DNA from: Dehalococcoidia bacterium
GTDB taxonomy: Bacteria > Chloroflexota > Dehalococcoidia > SM23-28-2
Direction: 5' to 3'
Length of the DNA: 5,803 nt
Assembly (NCBI GenBank): GCA_022866185.1
Contig: JALHUG010000101.1
Span: 1 to 5,803 of the forward strand
Positions 1-4,771 of this stretch are shown here, piece after piece. Both the position numbers and the translations under genes were made by a program. The notes beneath the pieces were generated by a model. That model was not told the origin of the DNA and did no database searches. It saw only the letters and a list, made by a program, of their open reading frames with translations. Numbering within the stretch: position 1 is the first letter of the stretch; the number at the start of each line of letters is the position of its first letter.

Positions 1-34
1 CTTCAGGCGGGGGTAGCAAGCCGTTCTTGAAACT

Positions 35-46
35 GCTTCTAGAAGC
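35..46. repeat. 12-base perfect palindrome just after prfB
   Basis: GCTTCTAGAAGC lies four bases beyond the prfB stop codon. As RNA it could form only a four-base stem with a CTAG loop, and no T-run follows on the minus strand, so it is not a clear terminator. The rest of 1-50 shows nothing recognisable. Confidence 0.4.
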
Positions 47-50
47 CTCT

Positions 51-1158
51 TCATCCCCCGTCCTTGCCGAGCGTGGCCTTCTGATAGGCCCGCAGAAGCT
101 CATCGAGCTCGCCGTCCAGGACAGCCTCGACGTCACTGCTCTCGTAGCCCGTGCGATGGTCCTTCACCATCTTGTAGGGATGAAGCACGTAGCTGCGGAT
201 CTGGTTGCCCCAGGCGGCCGAGACGTGCTCCCCCTTGAGGCGAACCTTCTCCTCAGCGTGGCGCTCCAGCTCGCGCTCCAGCAGGCGCGCCTGGAGCACC
301 TTCATGGCGATATCTTTGTTGCGATACTGCGACCGCTCGTTCTGGCAGGAGACCACGATGCCGCTGGGGTTGTGGGTGATGCGGACGGCCGTGGCGTTCT
401 TCTGGACGTTCTGGCCGCCGTGGCCACTGGCCCGGAACACGTCGATGCGCAGGTCATCGGGGTCGATGATCACCTCCGCCACGTCTTCGACCTGGGGCAG
501 CACCTCCACCAGAGCGAAGGAGGTGTGGCGGGCGTGGGCGAGGTCAAAGGGCGATAGGCGCACCAGGCGGTGGACGCCACGCTCGGCCCGCAGGTAGCCG
601 TAGGCGTTGCGGCCGGCCACCTCCACCGTCGCGCTCTTGATCCCCGCCTCCTCCCCCACCGTCATGTCCAGCACGCGCGCCTGGTAGCCGTGGCCCTCCG
701 CCCAGCGAAGGTACATGCGCAGGAGCATATCCGCCCAGTCCTGAGAGTCGGTGCCGCCAGCGCCGGCGTGGACGGCCAGGATGACATCGCGACGGTCATA
801 CTGGCCGGAGAGGGCCAAGGACATCTCCAGCTTGTCCAGCCGCGCCGCCAGCGCCTTAGCCTCAGCGGACACGTCCGCCGCCGTCGCCTCGTCCCCCTCC
901 GCCTCCGCCAACTCCAGCAGGCCGGACAGCTCGCCCACGTTGACCTCCAGGCCACGCCAGGTCTCCACCTGCTCGCGAGCCTCGGCCAGGCGACGCATCA
1001 CCTTCTGGGCCTCCTGAGAGTCGCCCCAGAAGTCAGGCTGAGCAGAGCGGCTCTCGAGGACGGCTATCTCGCGTTCTTGGCCAGCGATGTCAAAGACTCT
1101 CCGTTATGCGGAAGATGCGCTCGGAGAGCTGCTTGATAACCTCTTTTACCTCTTGCAT
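51..1158 (-). CDS. prfB: Peptide chain release factor 2 (RF2), expressed through a programmed +1 frameshift
   Basis: RF2 recognises UGA and UAA stop codons in the ribosomal A site and triggers peptidyl-tRNA hydrolysis in the cytoplasm. The RF2 codon-recognition tripeptide SPF (residues 202-204 of the frameshifted product) and the catalytic GGQ (247-249, in GHGGQNVQK) are both present; RF1 would carry a PxT-type tripeptide instead. An uninterrupted frame from a GTG at 1001 lacks the usual N-terminus. The true start is the ATG at 1156-1158, which opens a 22-codon leader ending at TGA 1090-1092. A +1 slip on CTT TGA C enters the main frame, whose first residues (DIAGQERE...PDFWGD) look like RF2. 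The total is 368 residues, against 365 in E. coli. A weak AAGGTGG lies about 11 bases before the ATG. The gap to the nfi stop is 30 bases, so co-transcription is likely. Identity is very secure. Confidence 0.97.
1089..1102 (-). other. Programmed +1 ribosomal frameshift site of prfB (autoregulation by RF2)
   Basis: Read on the minus strand, the leader ends ACG GAG AGT CTT TGA C. GGAG (1102-1099) is SD-like and lies exactly three bases upstream of the CTT slip codon (1095-1093), the same spacing as the AGGGGG-TAT-CTT-TGA-C element of E. coli prfB. The in-frame UGA (1092-1090) followed by C is a weak stop context. Skipping the U at 1092 makes the next codon GAC (1091-1089), and the frame is then open for 346 codons to the stop at 51-53. 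By established knowledge of prfB, low RF2 makes termination at this UGA slow and favours the shift, so RF2 controls its own synthesis. The elements are seen directly; the regulation is inferred from the family. Confidence 0.95.
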
Positions 1159-1188
1159 GGCAGTACCGACCACCTTGCGCTTAGATTG

Positions 1189-1893
1189 CTAGAATAGCGA
1201 CATCTGCTCGCCCGCCGGCTGCGCCGCCACCGGCATCGCCTGGCCGCCGGCCGCCTGGTGAGCCAGGCGAGCAGGGTCCGGCAGGCGATAGCCGCGGCAG
1301 AGGGATAGAACCCACTCCGCCGCTTCCGCCAAGCCGATGCGATGGCCCACCGATACGTAGACGGGCGTCACCCCTGCCCGCGTGCGCACCACCAGGCCGA
1401 TGACCTCCGACCCGTCGCGTAGCTCTGTCCGGCTGCCCGCCTCCTCGTCCACGGGCCCATGCTCGCCCACCAGGCGCGACTTGGCGCAGCCGATGGTCGG
1501 CAGGTCGAGCAGCAGCCCCAGGTGGCAGGCGATGCCGAAGCGACGCTGGTGGGCCAGCCCCTGGCCGTCCACCAAGAGCAGGTCAGGCCTGACAGAGAGG
1601 CGCTGGAAGGCCTCGGCCAGCACCGGCACCTCGCGGAAGGCCAGCAGCCCCGGTATGTAGGGAAACGCCAGCTCCGATTCGACCACCTGGCTCTCCAGCA
1701 CCTGCAGGTCGGGGTAGCTGAGCACGACCACGGCGCCGCGGCCCCGGCCGCCGGCGGTCGAGATGTCCGCCCCGGCCACCGTGCGCACGTCCTGCGGCGA
1801 GCCCTCCAGCACGACCTGCGCAGCCAGCCGCTTCTGGGTGGCTATTGCGTCGCGGGGCTCCAGATTCCAGGGGTGAAGCTGGCGGATCTCCAT
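1189..1893 (-). CDS. nfi: Endonuclease V (deoxyinosine 3' endonuclease) with a C-terminal clamp-binding-like motif
   Basis: Endonuclease V nicks DNA at the second phosphodiester bond 3' of deoxyinosine, starting repair of deaminated adenine. The 234-residue product matches the Thermotoga maritima enzyme along its length. Visible family motifs are GADIS (catalytic D43), FPYIPGLLAFRE (wedge region with Y79; metal-binding E88), VDGQGLAH (D109), TIGCAKSRL (K138) and RLAH (H212). The start is the ATG at 1891-1893, because the protein then begins MEIRQLHPW, like known family members. An upstream extension to 2190 only reads through the DUF763 gene in a wrong frame. A short AGGG lies five bases before the ATG, and TATAAT lies nine bases before it. 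The last five residues, QMSLF, follow an alanine/proline/glycine-rich linker and resemble a beta-clamp binding peptide. The DUF763 stop is 10 bases upstream and prfB 30 bases downstream. Confidence 0.95.
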   Translation of the reverse strand: MEIRQLHPWNLEPRDAIATQKRLAAQVVLEGSPQDVRTVAGADISTAGGRGRGAVVVLSYPDLQVLESQVVESELAFPYIPGLLAFREVPVLAEAFQRLSVRPDLLLVDGQGLAHQRRFGIACHLGLLLDLPTIGCAKSRLVGEHGPVDEEAGSRTELRDGSEVIGLVVRTRAGVTPVYVSVGHRIGLAEAAEWVLSLCRGYRLPDPARLAHQAAGGQAMPVAAQPAGEQMSLF

Positions 1894-1902
1894 GTCGACC
1901 CT

Positions 1903-1908
1903 ATTATA
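1903..1908 (-). promoter_or_regulatory. Consensus -10 element just upstream of nfi
   Basis: The minus strand reads TATAAT (1908-1903), a perfect sigma70-type -10 hexamer overlapping the TAA stop of the DUF763 gene. Only nine bases separate it from the nfi ATG, so a transcript starting the usual distance downstream would have a leader of only a few bases or none. No convincing -35 hexamer is found 16-18 bases upstream, where the sequence is GC-rich coding DNA. The short AGGG between the hexamer and the ATG would also allow ordinary initiation from a read-through mRNA. A real secondary promoter is plausible; a chance match in a stop-codon context is the alternative. Confidence 0.4.
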
Positions 1909-2980
1909 CAGCCGCAAGCCGCCGCAGCGCCTCCAGCTTCTCACGCTGGCCCAGCTTGGCCCGCTCCACCGCCGCACGCAGGGCCTCGATGGAGCGGTCG
2001 TAGGTGCGGCGGTCGACCGGATAGGGATGGCCGTCCTTGCCGCCGTGGGCGAAGGAGAATCGGGCGGGGTCGCGCACGCTGGCCTTGGCCCCGTACACCA
2101 ACTCCGAGACGAGGGCCAGGGCGCGGATGCTCTTGGCGCCCACGCCCTCCAGGCCCAGAAGACGCTCGAAGTCCTCGGGCTGGCGCTCATAGGTCTTGAG
2201 GAAGATCTTGGCCAGCTTATCGGGATGGATGTCGCTGGCCTCGAGGTGATGGCGCTCGGGCAGCTCGAGCGTCTGCAGGCGCTTCAGCTCCCCCACCAGC
2301 TTGTCGGGATTCTCGCCCGCCAGGCGGGCGCTCAGGTCGCGGCACTCGCCGCTCTCCTCAGCCACCATGTTCAGCACGACGCCGCGCTCGTCGGAGCAGA
2401 TGGCCTTGTGGGGCTCGCAGACGAAATCGTCCACCGCCGCCGAAAGCCAGTGGTAGCGACGCGCCCAGCGGGTGGCCTCGTTCATCCCCTGCTGGATGAC
2501 CGTCCAGGCGCCATCGCCGCTGCAGACGAAGGTGTGGTGGTAGAGCTGATAGCCGTCCTGGAGGGCGGCCGAGTCCACCTTGGCCGCCATGCGCGAGGCG
2601 TACACCAGGCCCGCTGGCTCGAAGCCAAAGCGCTCGCCGAAGGCCTCGAGCTCCTGGGGCGTCTTGCGCGAGGTCTTGCCCTTGCCGCCGGCCACGAACA
2701 GCCCCGAGTCCCTCTCCAGCCCGCGCAGGCCCTCCTTGAGGGCGCCGCAGACGGTGGTGGTGACGCCGCTGGAGTGCCAGTCGAAGCCCAGGACGCAGCC
2801 GAAGGCCTGGAACCACAGCGGGTCCGACAGCTTGGCCAGCACCTCCTGCGGCCCGAACTCCTCGACGATGACCAGGGTGACCTGGCGAGCCAGCCTGGTC
2901 ATCCGCTCGAACAGCCACCTGGGAGCCGCGCCATAGTGCAGGGGCAGATTCGCCACGCCCGTGCGAGCGCCGGTGGACAT
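1904..2980 (-). CDS. DUF763 family protein with a helix-hairpin-helix segment
   Basis: The 358-residue protein has the features of the DUF763 family, which is of unknown function. Recognised blocks are an N-terminal GVANLPLHYG (8-17), GFDWHSSGVTTTVCGALKEG (65-84), VAGGKGKTSRKTP (96-108), YQLYHHTFVCSGDGAWTVIQ (144-163), RRYHWLS (174-180) and SFAHGGKDGHPYPVDRRTYD (309-328). Residues about 274-297 (LLGLEGVGAKSIRAL...) look like a helix-hairpin-helix, a sequence-nonspecific DNA-binding element common in repair proteins. The C-terminus is a charged, probably helical segment. No signal peptide or membrane segment is visible, so it should be cytoplasmic. The ATG at 2978-2980 has a strong GGAGG seven bases upstream, which fixes the start. 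Its stop is 10 bases before nfi. A nucleic-acid or DNA-repair role is inferred from the HhH and the neighbour; the reaction is unknown. Confidence 0.9.
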   Translation of the reverse strand: MSTGARTGVANLPLHYGAAPRWLFERMTRLARQVTLVIVEEFGPQEVLAKLSDPLWFQAFGCVLGFDWHSSGVTTTVCGALKEGLRGLERDSGLFVAGGKGKTSRKTPQELEAFGERFGFEPAGLVYASRMAAKVDSAALQDGYQLYHHTFVCSGDGAWTVIQQGMNEATRWARRYHWLSAAVDDFVCEPHKAICSDERGVVLNMVAEESGECRDLSARLAGENPDKLVGELKRLQTLELPERHHLEASDIHPDKLAKIFLKTYERQPEDFERLLGLEGVGAKSIRALALVSELVYGAKASVRDPARFSFAHGGKDGHPYPVDRRTYDRSIEALRAAVERAKLGQREKLEALRRLAAV

Positions 2981-2987
2981 GCCTGAT

Positions 2988-2992
2988 CCTCC
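2988..2992 (-). promoter_or_regulatory. Strong ribosome binding site of the DUF763 gene
   Basis: The minus strand reads GGAGG, then ATCAGGC and the ATG. This is a full-strength Shine-Dalgarno at good spacing, clearly stronger than those of nfi and prfB, and consistent with the DUF763 gene being the first cistron of the run. Confidence 0.8.
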
Positions 2993-3088
2993 GCTGGCAA
3001 GGGTATCAGAGAGACGATAGGAAATGAAGGGGGATGAGGCACTCAGCCTGACGCGGGCGGGTTCACTCTCGCGCGAGCGCTGGCACCA

Positions 3089-3112
3089 CGCCCCACGCGC
3101 TGGCGTTGGGCG
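3089..3112. other. GC-rich hairpin between the SIR2-like and DUF763 genes
   Basis: CGCCCCACGC (3089-3098) can pair with GCGTTGGGCG (3103-3112) across a four-base GCTG loop, giving a ten-position stem with one mismatch. It lies about 180 bases after the SIR2-like stop, in the direction of its transcription. Neither strand has a T-run after the stem, so it is not a canonical intrinsic terminator. It could still pause polymerase, protect an RNA 3' end or be a chance product of GC-rich sequence. Confidence 0.4.
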
Positions 3113-3133
3113 GCATTGGCGGACGGCTAGGCC

Positions 3134-3223
3134 TCAGCGGTTCAGGCCCTCAGCTACTCGCTTGGCTTCCTCAAGTGGCACCTGGCCGCTCCAGGCCGTC
3201 TCTCCTCCAAAATGACCGCACAC
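3134..3223 (-). pseudogene. Possible small ORF or truncated gene tail, unidentified
   Basis: On the minus strand a GTG at 3223-3221 opens 29 codons ending at TGA (3136-3134). The product ends VPLEEAKRVAEGLNR, an amphipathic, protein-like composition unlike a random GC-rich frame. The frame remains open upstream into the end of the SIR2-like gene without an ATG. No ribosome binding site is convincing for the GTG. It may be the 3' end of a gene whose front was lost when the SIR2-like gene arrived, or simply a chance frame. I do not recognise a family. Confidence 0.25.
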
Positions 3224-3291
3224 TGTGTGGGGATAAAGTGCAGGCCAACGCCGAAAGCCGAATCTTAGGCGCTCCACAGAGCCTGCTGCAG

Positions 3292-4227
3292 CTAGAACAG
3301 CCCAGAGTCCCGAACCCAGGCTCCGAAGCCGGCGTTGTCCTGTGGCGGCGGTTCAAATGCTTGTGTACATGCGCCGGGCCAAACCTGCTGCGCCAGCCCG
3401 ATCTTCGGGTCGGGGTCTATCAGGAAAACGGACCTCACTTGCCGGCCAGCGGTGGCCAAGAGAGTCAGCGCAGCTTCGTCGTAGGGGTTAAACGCGAAGC
3501 CAAAAACCAGCAGGTCTGTCGAGTCTGCCAATATGGATCGGGCTAAGCCCCAGGTCGATCTTAGGCGCTCCGGCGTCTCCTTTTCTGAACCGGGTGGGAC
3601 GATCAAGGCCGTTCCTTTTACTCCGCACCTGCCGTCCGTGTAACAGCTGTTCCCATCCCACGATACACTGCCATGAATCTTCGCGAGCCGACGGGATCCC
3701 GTCAGCTTGACGGGAATGCCTTGCCAGGGAAACCAGGGGTTCTTCCCCCGGCCTTTGAGTTCTTCATCGAGGGCTCCATAGTTAAATCCGCCGGTCCCAA
3801 GGGCATATTCCACCAACAGATCGTAGTTCGTAGTGACTATTCCGGAGAGCCGGCTCTCTTCAAACTGACGAAGGAACTGCTGGGCGATTCGAATTCCCTC
3901 GTGCTGGAGTCTTCGGCTATCATCGATCATCAGCGATTGGGTCCCCCCCACCACTGTTCCGATAAACGGGTCAAGCAGACGTCGGGTGACGTACCAGCTA
4001 ACCAACCTACGGTTTCGATCTGAGGAACGCAGCGCATCCGCCACAAACTGTTCGGAGAGGCCGTAGGGGTTGGCCTCGTCCCACTGAGCCTTCAACCTGA
4101 CAACCCTCTGAAGCCTTCTGGCGTCGCGTTGGTTGTGCGCCGTGATCGCGAAATCAAAAAGCTCGGAGGCCAATGGCAGGCCGGCTGCCCACTTGGAGAA
4201 TCCGGCGCCGAGGATCAGGCCGATCAT
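3292..4227 (-). CDS. Stand-alone SIR2-like domain protein (NADase-type), possible defence effector
   Basis: The 311-residue protein consists essentially of one SIR2-like Rossmann domain. Visible motifs are GAGFS (7-11, nucleotide-binding loop right after the start), TTNYD (132-136, with the Asn and Asp conserved in SIR2 NADases), KIHGS (183-187, with the probable catalytic H185), TALIVPP (206-212), FGFAFNPYDE (242-251) and FLIDPD (268-273). Such proteins bind NAD+; in bacteria many act as NAD+-depleting effectors in anti-phage systems (Thoeris ThsA, DSR, SIR2-HerA, SIR2-pAgo). The ATG at 4225-4227 is the only reasonable start, as an in-frame TAG lies four codons upstream. The ribosome binding site is weak. 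There is no sensor domain, membrane segment or signal peptide, and no Argonaute, HerA or TIR partner nearby. Base composition is visibly less GC-rich than in the left genes, suggesting transfer. Defence is inferred, not shown. Confidence 0.85.
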   Translation of the reverse strand: MIGLILGAGFSKWAAGLPLASELFDFAITAHNQRDARRLQRVVRLKAQWDEANPYGLSEQFVADALRSSDRNRRLVSWYVTRRLLDPFIGTVVGGTQSLMIDDSRRLQHEGIRIAQQFLRQFEESRLSGIVTTNYDLLVEYALGTGGFNYGALDEELKGRGKNPWFPWQGIPVKLTGSRRLAKIHGSVSWDGNSCYTDGRCGVKGTALIVPPGSEKETPERLRSTWGLARSILADSTDLLVFGFAFNPYDEAALTLLATAGRQVRSVFLIDPDPKIGLAQQVWPGACTQAFEPPPQDNAGFGAWVRDSGLF

Positions 4228-4287
4228 TGACGATGCCTAGAGTCCGAGGGAGAGACGTTGGAACAGCTTTCGTAGCCATCCACCGAG

Positions 4288-4315
4288 ATTATGGCACATC
4301 GGTTCTAGCCGTTAA
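4288..4315 (-). promoter_or_regulatory. Probable promoter of the SIR2-like gene
   Basis: The minus strand carries TTAACG (4315-4310), a 16-base spacer and CATAAT (4293-4288), matching the sigma70 consensus at four and five of six positions. Transcription would start near 4281 and leave a leader of about 55 bases before the ATG. The -35 overlaps the end of the open frame that continues from the folD fragment. It is consistent with the gene being a separate unit, but not verified. Confidence 0.4.
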
Positions 4316-4475
4316 ATTCAGTCAATGGAAGACGTTCGTTACGTCCCATGCAAGGGCCTCTCGGCTTGGCCGCATTGCGCCATCGCGGGTCCGCCTCCCC
4401 CGCCGTCAGCGCCTCCGCTGCCTTCAGCGTGTTCGTCAGGAGCATGGCCACCGTCATCGGCCCGACGCCGCTGCT
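4305..4475 (-). pseudogene. folD: folD 3' fragment (methylenetetrahydrofolate dehydrogenase/cyclohydrolase)
   Basis: The minus-strand frame from 4475 reads SSGVGPMTVAMLLTNTLKAA and then drifts into an unrelated tail, ending at TAG 4307-4305. GVGPMTVA is the second FolD signature (PGGVGPMTVA), and MLLTNTLKAAEA matches the following C-terminal helix of FolD, which in intact enzymes lies at the very end of a protein of about 280-300 residues. Everything before the signature, including its leading PGG, is absent. Upstream DNA instead encodes the front of a lipoprotein in another frame. The normal FolD stop also seems lost, as about 34 extra codons follow. It has no start codon of its own and is best read as a remnant left by a deletion or insertion event. 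Confidence 0.7.
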
Positions 4476-4573
4476 GGGGAAGGCTGCACCACTCCCTCCC
4501 CTTCGCTGACACAGGCAACGAGAAGCAGAGCACTCAGTACTACGAAACCGAACAGGATGCGAGCGACAACCAT
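4454..4573 (-). pseudogene. Truncated lipoprotein gene: signal peptide and first residues only
   Basis: An ATG at 4573-4571 opens 39 codons ending at TGA 4456-4454. The N-terminus has an Arg at position 5, a hydrophobic stretch (residues 6-20) and a lipobox at LVAC with Cys21 (LSALLLVAC), followed by VSEGEGVVQPSPAAA, a typical flexible linker of an exported lipoprotein. The body of the protein is missing: from about 4475 the DNA becomes the folD tail in a different frame and the lipoprotein frame soon stops. It therefore appears to be a 5' gene end fused to foreign sequence, although a very small lipoprotein cannot be excluded. TATACT lies eight bases before the ATG and no good Shine-Dalgarno is seen. 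Confidence 0.55.
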
Positions 4574-4581
4574 GATCGCAT

Positions 4582-4587
4582 AGTATA
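4582..4587 (-). promoter_or_regulatory. -10-like element before the truncated lipoprotein gene
   Basis: The minus strand reads TATACT (4587-4582), five of six matches to the -10 consensus, with eight bases to the ATG. A TTGACG at 4605-4600 is a good -35 sequence, but the spacer is only 12 bases, so it is not a proper pair. As at nfi, a transcript started from here would have almost no leader. Confidence 0.3.
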
Positions 4588-4601
4588 ACGGCGCTGGGTC
4601 G

Positions 4602-4703
4602 TCAAGGTTTCAGTGCACCCGCCAATTCGTTCAAGGCCGCCTGCGCTTCCTCTAGTTTGCACTCCGCACGATAATCGGTTACACTAGCGGTAACATCTTT
4701 ACT
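4602..4703 (-). pseudogene. 3' end remnant of an unidentified gene
   Basis: An open minus-strand frame of 33 codons between two TGA codons ends in KLEEAQAALNELAGALKP, a helical, coiled-coil-like composition typical of a real protein C-terminus. No ATG or GTG start occurs in it, and an in-frame TGA closes it upstream. It lies 28 bases before the lipoprotein start. Either the front of the gene was deleted or a frameshift separates it. The family is not recognised. It overlaps the proposed helicase promoter on the other strand, which fits DNA that no longer codes. Confidence 0.35.
4657..4685 (+). promoter_or_regulatory. Possible helicase promoter
   Basis: TTGCAC (4657-4662) and TACACT (4680-4685) are separated by 17 bases, with three and four matches to the consensus. 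The leader would be about 80 bases. GTTAC and GTAAC arms flank the end of the -10 (4678-4694), forming a small inverted repeat that might be an operator. The match is weak and the call is tentative. Confidence 0.3.
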
Positions 4704-4771
4704 TCAAGCGCTTCCGCTCTCAATCCCCGCGTGGTTCTCTCCCAGATCGCCTCCGGGAAGAAAGGAATTCT

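Larger units (their letters stand above)
2981..3291. other. Intergenic stretch between the SIR2-like gene and the DUF763 gene
   Basis: No intact gene is seen here on either strand. It contains the DUF763 ribosome binding site at its left end, a GC-rich hairpin (3089-3112), a short palindrome CTCGCGCGAG near 3068-3077, and a 29-codon open stretch that looks like a gene tail (3134-3223). A promoter for the DUF763 run is expected in the left part. Weak -10-like TATCGT (3019-3014) and GATACC (3007-3002) occur on the minus strand, but neither has a good -35 partner, so no promoter is called. Confidence 0.6.
4228..4771. other. Region of gene fragments between the SIR2-like gene and the helicase
   Basis: This 544-base stretch has no intact gene. 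From right to left on the minus strand it contains an unidentified gene tail, a lipoprotein gene head, the folD tail, and a promoter for the SIR2-like gene. The plus strand has a possible promoter and the leader of the helicase. The order and the abrupt change from lipoprotein to folD coding indicate past rearrangement rather than ordinary intergenic DNA. Confidence 0.55.

Noticed and set aside
35..46. Palindrome after prfB as an intrinsic terminator
   Set aside because: The stem would be only four base pairs and no T-run follows on the transcribed strand.
27..557. 176-codon plus-strand ORF opposite prfB
   Set aside because: It lies entirely antisense to conserved RF2 sequence and has low-complexity composition.
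1894..2190. N-terminal extension of endonuclease V to a 333-residue protein
   Set aside because: The added residues are an out-of-frame reading of the DUF763 gene, rich in Arg/Pro/Ser/Trp, and the family N-terminus begins at MEIRQLH from the ATG at 1893.
1892..2986. 364-codon plus-strand ORF opposite the DUF763 gene
   Set aside because: It is a mirror frame of a recognised protein in GC-rich DNA; the translation is Leu/Ala/Gly/His-rich and shows no family motif.
3106..3546. 146-codon plus-strand ORF across the SIR2-like gene end
   Set aside because: It is antisense to conserved SIR2-like residues over most of its length and has no ribosome binding site or recognisable domain.
3292..4227. 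A known multi-gene defence system (Thoeris, SIR2-HerA, SIR2-pAgo) around the SIR2-like gene
   Set aside because: No TIR, HerA-type ATPase, Argonaute or other partner is encoded next to it; the neighbours are fragments, DUF763 and an ordinary DEAD-box helicase on the opposite strand.
4600..4605. TTGACG as a -35 for the lipoprotein fragment
   Set aside because: The spacer to TATACT is only 12 bases, and the hexamer overlaps the stop codon of the preceding gene tail.
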